Part shown: positions 1 through 12,484 of the stretch, piece by piece | How positions within the stretch are numbered: position 1 is the first letter of the stretch | Layout: each line of letters starts with the position of its first letter | Assembly: GCA_051294375.1 (NCBI GenBank) | Contig: CM119270.1 | Coordinates: forward strand, 12,151,676-12,215,675 | Direction of reading: 5' to 3' | Origin: Paraspadella gotoi | Lineage: Eukaryota; Chaetognatha | Length of the DNA: 64,000 nucleotides | Position numbers and translations under genes: made by a program | The notes under the pieces: generated by a model | The model's database searches: none | The model's input: the letters and a program-made list of their open reading frames with translations, nothing else | Told to the model about the DNA's origin: nothing

Positions 1-1250
1 GACGAGGCCATCCCTTCAGGAATGCACATCTTCCTACGGAACCTCAACGTCGACCGGTGGTCGAGGCACAAGCGATGTACGATCGCGCCAAGGCCGCCCG
101 ACGGAAGAAAACATCGCGGAGCCAACGCGGATAGATTCACTCTAAAGCAATTGTGAAGTGTCCGTTCCACGATTGCAAGGGTAGATGGAATGACGCAGGC
201 CATTTGGAACTTTTGTCGGGAGCTCCTCGATCGCCCTCAGCAACATCCCTCCGGGCATTGCCGCCAGCTCGATTCGCGGGCGTAATTCTATGCGACACGT
301 GTTTCATCCGGTGAAAGCATAGCGTCGACAGGACGCTCCCGTATCCGCCGCAGCACGGATGCACGACGATGCCCAGAAGAATCTAGAACTTAGACCGCCC
401 AACCTCCTTCAGCTGAACCTCGACGCGACTACGCTGGCGTCCATCCGACCTTATCCCTCCACGGACTTCAAGAAGATGACGTCGAATCAAACAAGGTCAT
501 TTCCGTGACGGCCGTGTTCGCGTTAGGATATCAGGACGAGAGAAAATAACAACTACCATTCAACTATCGATCGAGAATGGACATGAACTCGAATCTGACC
601 CCTGATCGCCACAAGGTTTAGTCAGAGCTGCGACTGCGCTGCACAGGAACACGAAGAACAGATCCATCAAACATCACTGTCGCCAACAGAAACAGAGTGG
701 TCGATATGAGAACTCTCGCTTCGCGCATGACGTGCGCAGGATTCTTGTACAGCATTCGACTCTTCAATGGAGCATCGGATATTATGCAGAGAGTTTGCGT
801 GAATCGACGTGATGATCCGACGTGTGTGTACCGCGCGCCTGCGCGCCGAAAAACGCAAGGACGGAATGGAAAGAATTGAGAGAAGAAGTGAAGATTTTTC
901 AGAGGCCGTTAGAACGTATTCTTTGGCGAAGTCGAGAGAGACCTGTTTCACGTCTTACGCCTTCAACGACATCGCGTACGGCCTGGAGCTGCGGTCGTGG
1001 CTCAATCACTCTCCCCCGTCTTGAGCCCTCTCTCCAACAGCTCGTCAACCGTCTTCAAACTCCACTTCCGTCGACGCATCAGTGTGTGAAAATAGCATCC
1101 GCCGGCATACCGGAAACATGGGAAGCGAGGAGGCGCGCGAGCGTTTGGAACGGAACCCGATGGCGTTCCGCCTGCCGCTGATCCGCCAAATCCGCAGTTC
1201 GTAACAATGGAGTTTTTGCGCGACGCATAAGGGAACTTTTTTAATGAAAG
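1..1250. other. Degenerate sequence, probably decayed transposon
   Basis: No intact reading frame longer than about 120 codons is present and no known domain could be recognised. Base composition and the CGA/TCG-rich texture match the retroelement remnant that follows. It may be the upstream part of the same element or an older insertion. No gene is called. Confidence 0.35.
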
Positions 1251-1251
1251 A

Positions 1252-2518
1252 TTGCGTCGTGAGGCTTCTATTGAAAGAGACGTCACGCCGACTCTTGCGG
1301 CTTTAAACGTCTCTGTCGCCTCAAGGCATCAAACGGCGTCATCCTCTGATGCGGCGCCGTCCGAGGCAGCCTTCGTCCGCTCCGCTGCGATGGCGACGGG
1401 CTTCTTGGAGATTCAAGCTCAAACGCTCGCCTATCAAATGCTTCAGCAGCAACGCCCAAAGATCAAGGTCGACGAGACTTCGTCGCGTTTAGACTTTGAG
1501 CGTCAACTTCGCGATTTTAACGTCAGCGTCTGCGCGTTGGAGGCGCTACGGATCCAATAAAGTTGAAGGAGCTCCCCCATTGGTTCGACGGTCTTCCCAA
1601 GCGATCGATTGAACGATTTCTTTACGCAATCGGACGCAACCGGCGGCTCTTGGCGACGCCTCTTACCGTTCTCAAGAGAAAAATGGGGATGAAGGCGGAC
1701 GACGGCGGACGAGATGATTGAACAGATCCTCGCGGCCCTAGGCTCGATCGAAAGGACTCAGCGAGTCATTATGGTCTTCTGGTCACTTTGCAGCAGGTGT
1801 ACGACCTCGCGAAGGAAGACGGACCGACTTGCAGACCTCGACCGGGCGGCCGTGATGGCGGATCTGCTCTCCAAACGGATGCCTCACCTTTCAGATAAGT
1901 GGGCGAAAAAAGTGGTTATTTTTAGACAGAATCATAATTGGAACGACGATCTCTCTTTTTAGTGATTTCTTGTCATTTTTTAGCCATAAACCAAGAGGTT
2001 CTCGATTTCAGACCGCCGGCGAAAAATGGGAAAGATCCAGCGGCGACGAGCAAAGGCGAAGACGGCGGCGAAGGTCTACGCCGCGTCAGCGGACAATTTA
2101 TCGAGGAGAAAGAAATCTTCGGTGGCCGCCGCAGCCGTTCCTGCAACAACGGGAGCGCCGACTTCAAAGTCGACGTCGTCGTCAACGCCGGGGATCGAAA
2201 ACTTTCTTGCCGTGTCCACTTGCGGGAGACGACATTATTTGTACAGCTGTGAAAAATTCCAGAGATCGAAGCCCGCCGATCGCCGCAAATATTGCGTCTC
2301 TCAGGCCCGCTGCTTCAACTGCTTGGGAAGCGGTCATCGTGTTCGAAAAATGCCCTTCAAAGGAGCGCTGCTTTTGCGATAAAAATCATACATCCGCTTC
2401 TCCATTAGACGGATTGAGCCCCGTCGAGAAAAGCGGGATTTTCAAAAAGTATCTTCACGCAATTCGACATCGACGAGCAGCGGGAAAAAATTTTAGTCTG
2501 ACGCCGCCGCCGGATTAG
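1252..2518 (+). pseudogene. BEL/Pao-type gag remnant with zinc-knuckle region
   Basis: Gag polyproteins of BEL/Pao retrotransposons coat the element RNA and carry CCHC zinc knuckles just before the protease. The frame at 1252-1560 is acidic and helical. Near 1850-1905 a stretch reads MADLLSKRMPHLSDKW, like the end of the gag helical region. Around 2215-2400 the frames read HYLYSCEKF, then RRKYCVSQARCFNCLGSGH, then CPSKERCFCDKNHTS. This is the typical BEL/Pao order: a first Cys cluster, CxxCxxxGHxxxxC, then a C..C..HH-like tail. The signal is split over at least three frames (track 1714-1962, 2026-2382 and 1970-2518), so the copy is frameshifted and dead. The family assignment rests on this motif order. 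No intact protease, reverse transcriptase or integrase was recognised downstream. Confidence 0.55.
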
Positions 2519-5500
2519 TCAGGACCGGCGCCGTGTGAAAGGCTACGTGACTTTGCTTGTTTAGCCGCCGAGCGGGGGCGCGTTTCCGCCAAGCGGCGCC
2601 GATCGTGATCGTCGTTCGAGCGACGACGTTGTTCAGCTTTGTAATATTTGGATTTATGGGAGATTTTGCGTTTGAAAAAATATCCGTTTTTTACAAAGTG
2701 ATTGAAACTACAGCTTAGTCTCGTTAAAATATTTATTCTCGGCTCTGAGTCTACACTCCCTAGGCCAAAGGTGAAAAATTGAAGATTTCTGCGGTTGACG
2801 ACGCGTTCCATCTGGATATGGAGGAATGTCCCTCGCCGTCGACGTTCTTTCGTTTGGTGACGACGCTTCACCGGCGCGAGAAAAAGATTTCTCTCTTTTT
2901 ATTCATCTCGTGGATGCCGAGTTTCGAATTTAGCCGCGGTAGTAAAGATTCCTTTTCTACAAAGATGACGGGACCGTCGACGATCCAATCGGCCAAGGGG
3001 TCGTCGAGCTCCGCGGAAATTCATTTGACAACCTGACTTCGTATCGATGTCGACAACGTGAAGCTCAGCCGTGAATTTCGGCGACATTTCGACGCCGATA
3101 TTTTCCGGCGCCATCAGCGAAGCGTGTCTTCAACGTGCAGGGTGGCTTCGCTGTGGAGCGAATTCGGTCGACCATACGTTTCAACGGGCCAAGGTGACTG
3201 GATGCTGTGAAATTTACTTCCATCGAGATAATTATCTCTGGATCGCGGCCAAGCCTACAGAGACGACGCCGGAGATGTTCTTCTTCTGGATGCCTCCGAG
3301 ATGCCTGCGGCGTCGTTATGTTAAGTCGCGTCAAGGTTTAGTCTTTGAGTAAATTTTTTATATCCGCGTCGTCGCCTAATTCGTCTTACCGTTCGAGATA
3401 AATTCATGTTTTGAATTCGTTATTTTTTCATGGCGATTTTCGCTCATCGCCAAAAATATAGTAAATTCGAGTTTAAAAAAAATCGCGTTTTTCTCGTTTT
3501 TCAAAATATCGAATTATCTAAATTCATGATCATCCTGGTGGACGAATAGAGAACGTCCTGATGATGCGAATCTGGGCCTCTCTCTCTCTTTTACACGGGA
3601 AAATGGTGATATGGAATTGATTCCATGATGCGGGCTGATCACTCTTTGGATGCCGGGATCGACGTGGCCAAATTAACGAGCGTCTGGTCTCCATGGAAAC
3701 CAAAGATCATCCGGGTCTCGTCGCCGAGTTGTCGCGGGTGGCTCCGTCCTCGTCGATGATCTCCCGTTCTCACCGCCCATGTTTTCCGTTGCCTCGTGGG
3801 TGCTGGATCGTAATTGCTGCCTTTCGTTTGCGCGTGTTATGGATTTTTTATCCTTCAACGTGATCTGCGGCAAGAAGCATCCCTCGAGTCTCCCGTCGAT
3901 ATTCATTCGACAGCGAAACGCCTCTTTCGCTGATTGTAAAAAATATTTCGGTTTCAAGATGGAATTTTTTCTCATGTTTAATCGGCCTATCAAACTACAA
4001 GATGTGCTGGAGAGTCTATCTCGCCTCTTCGTGGGTTGTCTCCTTCGTCGACTGCGGGGGGAAACGCGCTTCAACGCTGTCCTCCGAGGCGAAGCATCCG
4101 ATCAATGAGCGATTCCATCATCTCGGCCTCGGCGCCGAGAATTATCATCCTTTAACGCCAGACGACGTCTTATCCAATTTTGGATCCAGATTTCGGCCGA
4201 CTCGTCCTTCTTGATGACGAAACCAAGTCGACGAGCATGTGGAGGCCCGGCGTTAATCAGAAAGGGTGCCTAGCAACGACTCGTACGGGCGGCGCGCGTT
4301 CGTGCGGACCGAATGAAAAATTTTCGATCGCGACTCGATTTTAAAATAATCATCCGTTTGATATTAGTTGGGGAAAGTTAAAATAAATACGAATACCTCA
4401 CCTCAAAGAACTTACTCTTTGTGCCATATTTTTCATTTTATTGCTATGCATAACCGAAATTCTTTTACAGAGGCCTCGGCCGAAAAACGAAAATTTGTTT
4501 TCCCAATTTTGCTTTGATTTCGTTCGGCCGAGAAAATTCCCCCATAGGGACTGCACCAAACCTGAAATTCTGATTAAATGATTTTTCAGATTTGAATTTT
4601 TTGTTTATTTATTTTTACTGTTTAAGACAATGTTTTCTTCAGAACTGTTTTGTTTTGGTTAGTACTTTATTTTAAAAATTTAATTTTATTATTTTCAGTG
4701 ACTGGAAGTAGGGTTTTAAAAAATATTTAATTTATTTATTTATTTTCGATTTTCGTAAGTGGCAACCCCTACTCGAAATTTTTTGTTCAGAGTTTTGGCA
4801 GTAAAAATGATATTTTCGAATTATTCTCATTTGTCTAATTTTTATGTACGGATTTCACATTTTATAGTAGATCAAAATGGGATTTTGGCGTACAGTTGTA
4901 ATCGTTTATGCCGATTTTATTTCGCGTTTTCGGTTTTTATCGTACGTCATCTCGGGTCTGTTATTTTCGAAAATTCGCGATTTTTGGAATTTTTATATTG
5001 GAAAAAAGAAAAAATATTTTTTATTATTTTTTGCCTCATTTGCATAACGGGTTTTCAATACGGACGTCGCGGTATTGTCGCTTCGTTCTTTGTTTTCCTC
5101 CCTTTTTTCCAAGGTTTTAGTACCGTCCTTGTTCTGTACCGATCATACGGAGGTTCAAGTGTGACGTGGAAAGAACTTTAAAAAATTTCAAAGCTTCAAA
5201 ATGCAGGCCTCCATCACTAGTCAGGCGTCAGGTAGTACCGGCGCCTGCAAATGTTTGTGCTCCGCACCTAGGCCGCCAGGGACAAGCTGCTCCTGTCCAG
5301 CAGCCCTCTGGGTCGATTCAGTTGACGGCGGCAAAACGGCAGAGAAATAGACGCCGCATGGCTCGACGTTTTCGACGAAATGGGCGTTTTCGCACAGCGT
5401 CAACTTTACGCGGCGGCCAGTGTCGCCGAGGCGTCTATTTTGAAAGAAATCTGAAAGTCATGCCGCCCTATTAGACCTGGATCTCGTCGCGATGGGACGA

Positions 5501-5916
5501 GATCTGCAAGGAGCATCAGAGGCAATGATTGTGCTGCACCCGGGAGGCGGAGACGGTGATGACCTCGGTGAAGGTTGCGAAGCGTCAGGGGCTGTTTCAG
5601 TCCAGCGTGACGCCGCTGTTGAGCTGGAGCGGTCGGAGACTGTGGAGCGTGAAGCGGCTCAAGCCCTCCCCCAGTTCCGACGTCGACGTTATGTTCGACT
5701 CCAGAAAGGTGGAGAAGAGGTCGAAGCGGCCTTTGAGGCCGCGACGTCAATTGGTTGAAGATCGAGGTCGCCGGAGGCGCTCGGTGAGTTTCGACGGCTT
5801 TTGGAGCCGTCCACCCTGCCGCCGAAGGGCATGTGCTCCGCCCGGGATCGGACGAAAGGGCCGTAAGGACAGGCGCGGTCATGGTGAGTCCGATAGCAGC
5901 TTGTAGGGAGGGGCGT
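2519..5916 (+). mobile_element. Decayed retroelement interior, no recognisable pol
   Basis: These 3.4 kb between the gag remnant and the candidate LTR hold only short broken frames. I could not recognise aspartic protease, YxDD reverse transcriptase or DDE integrase motifs. A basic, Arg-rich frame at about 5529-5906 ends just before a purine run and the candidate LTR, which is where the end of pol would be expected. Parts may be host DNA or another element. About 4300-5160 is AT-rich with no coding signal. Confidence 0.3.
5903..5916 (+). other. Candidate polypurine tract
   Basis: The purine-rich run AGGGAGGGG lies a few bases before the TGTGAATT start of the candidate LTR. This is the position of the plus-strand primer in LTR retrotransposons. 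The purine run is interrupted by the bases CGT before the LTR. Confidence 0.35.
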
Positions 5917-6450
5917 TGTGAATTCCATCTCCGACGCCCGCTCTCTTGTGTACAGTGGGCAGCCTTGGTGTCCGTGGGGTCCCGGCGGGGAGATATTTTG
6001 AGATTGTTTTATATTTTTTTTTTTTGAAGTTGTTTGCCGGGACGGGTTTAGCATACAGCCCTAACCTCCCTTTTGGAGACATGGGGGCTAAGATTCTTGT
6101 TACAGCACATAGAATCATTGTTTAAAGGTTTGGGGTTTACGGAAGCTCCCTCCCCTGTTAAAACCACTGAGCTGTTTAAATATGGGTGGTTAGATGTCAC
6201 GTGATTTACTTACTTTATTTGGCACAATAATTTAAGTAATATTGCGCGCATTGTGTCAGTCTGAGTTATTTCCCAGTCAGGCATCCTAAACTATTATTAC
6301 ATGTGCTTTATGATAAGATAAAGTCGCAAAAATGTACCTTTGATTATAAATTACCTAGGCTAATTTTTAATCTGCATTTTCCGCACACTTGTAAATAAAT
6401 TATAATTATTTATTTCTTAAATTATTTATTTCGTGCCTATTTTATTCACA
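5917..6450 (+). mobile_element. Candidate LTR (534 bp) with TGTGAAT...ATTCACA ends
   Basis: The segment begins TGTGAATT and ends ATTCACA, so its termini are a perfect 7-bp inverted repeat of the TG...CA type used by LTR elements. A purine run lies directly upstream, and AATAAATTATAA-like AT-rich sequence near 6390-6430 could hold the polyadenylation signal. No second copy is in the window, so direct-repeat proof is missing. It could be the 3' LTR of the element whose gag remnant lies at 1.3-2.5 kb. Confidence 0.4.
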
Positions 6451-7210
6451 GAACTCAACGGTTCCGGTTCGTCGTTCGTCAGTGGGTCAGTGGTTCTCTC
6501 CGGGAATTTCATCTGACGACGTTCGACGAAAAACGATCTTCTATAGTTAGTAACTCTCTAGATTTTTTCGTTTTTTGGTCTGCGTCCGTTCTAAACGGCC
6601 AGACAATTATTATTTATTTTTTCGTTCAGTCCTGCGTCCGTAACTGCGGCCAGGACTTGTCTGCGTCCGTTCTATACGGCCAGGCATTTTTTTATCTTAA
6701 ACGGGGGCGCAGAAGTTTTTTCAATTTTTTGTGCGACGGCCCCGGTCACAGAGAAGAAAGTTTTTCGTTTTTTGAAACGCTTACAGCGTTTTTAAAGTAA
6801 AAATATTTAGAGAATTTTGATAAATAACCGAACGTTTTTTAAACGGGTTTAATTTTTTAAATGATAGGATAATTTTTCATATTATTAATTATTCTTTTTT
6901 CATTTTTTAAATATAAATTAAACTCCGTCGAGCGCGAGTCAACCTTGACTCTTTTTCGGGTATTTTTTCTCTAATGATAACAGGCCCCCGCGCCTGATAG
7001 GACTAGGCCTATTTTTTGCTTTAATACGATGGCGCTCTAAGCCTTTCTCGAAGGCTTTTTCTTTTCTGTGAGCTGAAAAGCTCGTCTTCCATTTTTACAA
7101 TTTAACTATTTTTTTATTTTAATAATAGTTATTTTTATTTCTTTATTTCCCGTTTTTCTGGATTTGTTCAATTCGACTGAAAGTTGGATTCTCCTGTGGC
7201 GGGAGTAAAG
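6451..7210. other. Non-coding, with three short hairpin repeats
   Basis: No gene is seen. Three copies of a motif CTGCGTCCGT..ACGGCCAG lie at about 6579-6603, 6630-6654 and 6660-6684. Each contains an inverted repeat such as CCGTT-CTA-AACGG. The segment may be a retroelement leader because it follows the LTR candidate directly. It runs into a 25-N gap. Confidence 0.4.
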
Positions 7211-7235
7211 NNNNNNNNNNNNNNNNNNNNNNNNN
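7211..7235. other. Assembly gap, 25 N
   Basis: Exactly 25 undetermined bases, the same fixed size as three other gaps in the window. This suggests a placeholder rather than a measured length. Confidence 0.99.
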
Positions 7236-8056
7236 CGACTCGAACCTTCCTTTCCTTTCATTTGTCTCATTTTTTTCCCTCTGCCTCCCTTTTTTTGTTC
7301 TTTTCCATTTTCTCTATAATTTTAATCTTCTTTTCTGTTTTTCTTCTTCTTCTTTCTCCTCATTTTCTTTTCATCGCCCTTTTCTTTCTCTCCGTTGGCA
7401 AAGGCTCAAATTTTCAGATCTCAAGTTGGGACTTTTTCATTGAGATGAATCCCGACTAGGCAGCCCCAATCTTCAAGGCCCCGGTTTTGGGGCGCAGGTC
7501 CCGAGGCCTGGGCCTTTAGGCCCCGGTCTTGAGTCCAAAATATTGAATCTCTAGACTTGATTCCAGGCTCATTTCGAACCCTGTTTTTGCATTTCTTGTA
7601 GGGAAATTTTCGTGCATTTCGTTTTTGTTTTTGTTCTTTTAAGAATACAGTTCATGTAAATTGAATTTCGACTGAACAGCTCGAAATAAAATTTGAAAGA
7701 CTAAAATAATTTCAGGTTGGGCGATGGCCACGCTTGAAAATCTTGAAAAAGCCTGTCCAATATCAGGGACAAGTTTGTTTATTAATTGAATGGATAATTT
7801 TATATTGGTTGTATCACTTTCATAGATATGAAAATACTATTGGGTTTACTAATTTTTATTAAAAAAGGAAAAAATACAGCGCACGAGCTTGTCGCCCATT
7901 AATCCCAATTCCCCACACAAAAAAAAAACGACCCACACCAAAATCCCCAACGGAAAAAAATTCGCCGCAGACGCGAAATCACCGACCGCAACTTTGTTCT
8001 TCCTCGACGCGACGAGAGAACAAAAACTTGAAGGAAAACTTTTCTTCGCTCCTTCA

Positions 8057-8059
<3 letters not shown>
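7236..8059. other. Non-coding, pyrimidine-rich then unique
   Basis: No gene is seen. A pyrimidine-rich stretch at 7250-7390 gives spurious hydrophobic frames. A copy of a dispersed repeat shared with 30.2, 30.7 and 43.8 kb lies at 7745-7832. Confidence 0.5.
7745..7832 (+). repeat. Dispersed repeat family R1, copy 1
   Basis: The core reads GCCTGTCCAA, then TCAGGGACAAG, then TGAATGGATAATTTTATATT, then GGTTGTA. The same order of words occurs at 30245-30315, 30650-30753 and, shorter, at 43745-43815. It is probably the 3' end of a retroposon. Confidence 0.6.

Positions 8060-8119
<60 letters not shown>
8060..8119. repeat. (TC)n microsatellite
   Basis: About 30 uninterrupted TC units. Confidence 0.95.
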
Positions 8120-8124
<5 letters not shown>

Positions 8125-8385
8125 CATCAAAATTCTGAATTCAATAATTTTCGTATTGGTTTTCATAAAATTCTGTTGTTCAATTTTAAGATCCAGTCGG
8201 CGATTTTTGTTTAAAAAAAAATCATTTGATTGTGACCGAAAAAGTGAGTTCGTCGCGAAATGAAGCGATACTAAATCTAGGCTAATAAGTTATCATTATT
8301 AACGACAACAAAAAAATCTATAAATAGAAGAAGAGCAAAGAAAAGGAAACTGCGAGAGACTTCGAGAACCGAAGACGAAAAAAAT

Positions 8386-8387
<2 letters not shown>

Positions 8388-8425
<38 letters not shown>
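8388..8425. repeat. (GTC)n trinucleotide repeat
   Basis: About 12 GTC units, the same triplet class as the (GAC)n/(TCG)n tracts between 32 and 45 kb. Confidence 0.9.
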
Positions 8426-8639
8426 AGTCTTCGTCGATGTTTCTTCTTCTTTTCTAGAGTCTTGATTTTTATGTGGAGAGAGATAGAGACAGAGAGAGAA
8501 AAAGAGAAGCGAAGAAAATAGGAGGAAAAAAGAAAAAGGAAAAAAAAAAGGATGGACGCGAGACGAAGGAACGAGGCAGAAGACGAGGAGAGGAAAAAAA
8601 GGGGAAGGGGAGCGAAGGAGGAGGAAGAGAGGAAAAAGG

Positions 8640-8860
8640 AAGTGGATTAAGGAAAGGAGGGAGAGAAGGGAGAGGAAGAGAGGAAAAAGGAAGGAAGTGG
8701 ATTAAGGAAAGGAGTGAGAGAAGGGAGAGGAAGAGAGGAAAAAGGAAGGAAGTGGATTAAGGAAAGGAGGGAGAGAAGGGAGAGGAAGAGAAGAAACAGG
8801 AAGGAATTGGATTAAGGAAAGGAGGGAGAGAAGGGAGAGGAAGAGAGGAAAAAGGAGAGT
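8640..8860. repeat. Purine-rich minisatellite, about 57-bp unit
   Basis: A unit containing GTGGATTAAGGAAAGGAG and GAGAAGGGAGAGGAAGAGAG recurs about four times. The same array, with many small indels, recurs at 15575-15785, inside the duplicated block. Confidence 0.75.
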
Positions 8861-9002
8861 TTACTCACAAATGAAGTCAGAAGCCCACCGTTCGGGATAT
8901 ATCGTGGGAAAAAGTTTCTTTTTTCTTTTTTCTTTTTTCTTCATACCTTTCTCTTTCTTTTTCGACGTACGGAACTAGACTTTCTTATTTCTTTTTATCT
9001 TT

Positions 9003-9046
<44 letters not shown>

Positions 9047-9100
9047 TTTTTCTTTCTTTCTTTCTTTCTTTCTTTCTTTATTTCTTTCTCTCTTTTTTTT
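9003..9100. repeat. (CTTT)n microsatellite
   Basis: A tetranucleotide TTTC tract of roughly 20 units with a few interruptions. Confidence 0.9.
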
Positions 9101-9278
9101 TAAAAATGTCTCTCTTTCTTCTTTCATTATCTTAAACAAATCTCGCTCTTTTCAGGGTCTTCCCCAGAAAGGTAAGAAAATATCTTACATTCTATATAAT
9201 GATATAATTCTATATCTGCTGATATTCAGACTCATTCTCTCTTTTGGCAATTTTAATTTTTTTACAGACTTTTTTTTT

Positions 9279-10257
9279 NNNNNNNNNNNNNNNNNNNNNN
9301 NNNNNNNNNNNNNNNNNNNNNNNNNNNNNNNNNNNNNNNNNNNNNNNNNNNNNNNNNNNNNNNNNNNNNNNNNNNNNNNNNNNNNNNNNNNNNNNNNNNN
9401 NNNNNNNNNNNNNNNNNNNNNNNNNNNNNNNNNNNNNNNNNNNNNNNNNNNNNNNNNNNNNNNNNNNNNNNNNNNNNNNNNNNNNNNNNNNNNNNNNNNN
9501 NNNNNNNNNNNNNNNNNNNNNNNNNNNNNNNNNNNNNNNNNNNNNNNNNNNNNNNNNNNNNNNNNNNNNNNNNNNNNNNNNNNNNNNNNNNNNNNNNNNN
9601 NNNNNNNNNNNNNNNNNNNNNNNNNNNNNNNNNNNNNNNNNNNNNNNNNNNNNNNNNNNNNNNNNNNNNNNNNNNNNNNNNNNNNNNNNNNNNNNNNNNN
9701 NNNNNNNNNNNNNNNNNNNNNNNNNNNNNNNNNNNNNNNNNNNNNNNNNNNNNNNNNNNNNNNNNNNNNNNNNNNNNNNNNNNNNNNNNNNNNNNNNNNN
9801 NNNNNNNNNNNNNNNNNNNNNNNNNNNNNNNNNNNNNNNNNNNNNNNNNNNNNNNNNNNNNNNNNNNNNNNNNNNNNNNNNNNNNNNNNNNNNNNNNNNN
9901 NNNNNNNNNNNNNNNNNNNNNNNNNNNNNNNNNNNNNNNNNNNNNNNNNNNNNNNNNNNNNNNNNNNNNNNNNNNNNNNNNNNNNNNNNNNNNNNNNNNN
10001 NNNNNNNNNNNNNNNNNNNNNNNNNNNNNNNNNNNNNNNNNNNNNNNNNNNNNNNNNNNNNNNNNNNNNNNNNNNNNNNNNNNNNNNNNNNNNNNNNNNN
10101 NNNNNNNNNNNNNNNNNNNNNNNNNNNNNNNNNNNNNNNNNNNNNNNNNNNNNNNNNNNNNNNNNNNNNNNNNNNNNNNNNNNNNNNNNNNNNNNNNNNN
10201 NNNNNNNNNNNNNNNNNNNNNNNNNNNNNNNNNNNNNNNNNNNNNNNNNNNNNNNNN
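9279..10257. other. Assembly gap, 979 N
   Basis: Flanked on the left by poly-T after a TTTACAGACT segment. The corresponding place in the second copy (about 16220-16938) contains sequence, mostly (CT)n and pyrimidine-rich DNA. Confidence 0.99.
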
Positions 10258-10958
10258 GGATGACTCCGGTCTTGCAGTTTCTCTTGCACCATCCGTCGGG
10301 TTCCCGTCTTCAACGTCTTCGGCTTTTGCCAGAAGCGGATGAAGGCAACAGTTTTCTTCTTCGATGGGCAGCGATGGGTTTTTTCCTGAAGGGTTTACGT
10401 TTTTTTGTGGGGCTCTTTTGGAAAAGGAGTTTACTTCAAGATGGTTTTGGACTCCCTGAAATTTAAGCTAAAATAATCGGACTTGTGCAGTTGAAATTAC
10501 AGCATGTGAAAATACGCTGTACGAGGCGTACGTAGTCTAATTTTAATTTTTTCAGCAACTATTTATTTTTTAACAACTATAACTAAAATACAACAGTTAA
10601 TTAGTTATATTATATTAGCTATATTAGAGAAAATTTTCTTCTTAGTTTATTAACCAGAAATTAATTTCAAAAGAGTAATTTATTTATAAACTTTAAAAAT
10701 AGAACTTTATACTCCTCGAGGATATCTTAAAAACAGCAAACCTGATGTTTACAATTTCGTATTTTTCTTTTCACCCTCTCACACTCCCTCTCTCTCTTTC
10801 TTTCTTTCTTTCTCTGCATATTTTCCCTTCATCAATGAAAAAAAAATCTCAAATTTTGCCGACATGGTCGCTGATGTTTTTTGGCCCCGCCCTCTTTCCA
10901 TCAAAGATCGAATTAGGCTTTTGTTTTCGCAAATTTCTTCGCTCTTTCCTTTTTTTTT

Positions 10959-11204
10959 NNNNNNNNNNNNNNNNNNNNNNNNNNNNNNNNNNNNNNNNNN
11001 NNNNNNNNNNNNNNNNNNNNNNNNNNNNNNNNNNNNNNNNNNNNNNNNNNNNNNNNNNNNNNNNNNNNNNNNNNNNNNNNNNNNNNNNNNNNNNNNNNNN
11101 NNNNNNNNNNNNNNNNNNNNNNNNNNNNNNNNNNNNNNNNNNNNNNNNNNNNNNNNNNNNNNNNNNNNNNNNNNNNNNNNNNNNNNNNNNNNNNNNNNNN
11201 NNNN
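10959..11204. other. Assembly gap, 246 N
   Basis: Corresponds to about 17650-17880 in the second copy, which holds poly-T and (GA)n sequence. Confidence 0.99.
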
Positions 11205-12055
11205 AAATGTTTTTAATTGCTGGCTGGGGAGGTTGGAAAGAAAGCTGGAGCGAAAGAGGAAAGAAAAGAGAGGAAAGAAGAGGGGTAAGACGGTGAGAAG
11301 AAGAGAGGAAAGAAGAGAGGTGAGACGATGGAATAAAGAAGAGAGGAATAAAGAGAGGTGAGATGGTTGAAAGGAGAAGAGAGGAGTACTTTTGAGAGGA
11401 ATATAAATGACAAAAATAGATTAATTATTTTAATAAAGTAAATTCCAATCATTTTATTCTTTATTTTATATTTTGTTTCAAGAAATAACAGCATGGATGA
11501 GAATGGTAAGAATAATTTTTTTAGTCAAAGCCTCGACCACCTGATAGACCTACATATATTGTGTTAGCAGCCATTATTACAGGCATGTCTAAATTCTACG
11601 CGTAAAAACAAGTTGGAAGAACGGCATGGTAAAATATTTTTCAATGAAAAGAGAGACTAAACGAAAGAGAATAAAGTTTAAAGATAAAAAAGAAAAGAAA
11701 AGGATCTCAGGAAGAAGACTGAGGATGAGGAGGAAGAGGAAGAGGAGGAGGAAAAAAGAGGAGGACCAAACTATTCTAATTGCAGACTTTAAAGAAATCT
11801 CCACTGCCTCATTTCTGGCGCAAAAGTTCATTCATGGAGCAAATGGCGGAAATGATGGCGACGGCGAAGGCGACGACGACAACTGAGACGACGAGGACGG
11901 CGACGACGAAGACGGCGACGACGACGAAAAAAAAAGAAGACGAGGGGAAAAAAAAAGAAGAAGAAGCTGGATGAAACACATTCAAAGGATCTAAGATGAG
12001 TAGGAGGGGAAAAAAGATGGATGGGATTAAGAAAGAAGATGGGGGGAAAAGGGGC

Positions 12056-12056
<1 letters not shown>

Positions 12057-12099
<43 letters not shown>
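12057..12099. repeat. (GA)n microsatellite
   Basis: About 20 units. In copy B the matching place (18715-19015) is much longer and carries an extra unique segment. Confidence 0.9.
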
Positions 12100-12102
<3 letters not shown>

Positions 12103-12484
12103 TTTCATGCAAAGAGTCAGAGACGAAGAGACAGAGACGGACGGCCGAAGTCAGAAAGGGAAAATCGAGAGGCGACTTCGTTGGCCATTTCGTGACACGA
12201 GGCTGTAAGTTTTTGATCATTTTGGTCATTCTCGTTCTCTCTCTTTCTTTCTCTCTCTCCCTTCCTCCCTCTCTCTTTTCGTTTTCCCCATTTTTTTTCA
12301 AAGACCATAGTAAATTTAGCCAAATCATTCGTAAACATTGCCGCGGTGGAAAGATAGATATTCTTGCTTTGGAGCTTTTTTTTTCTGCTTCTTCGCTTCT
12401 TGCAGTGACTGTCACGTGGCCAAGGGAGAGATTTTATACGTTAAACAACACAACTCCTTCACAAGGAACAAATAATAAATAATT

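Noticed and set aside
9210-10313. Long frames across the 979-N gap on both strands
   Set aside because: They consist almost wholly of undetermined residues.
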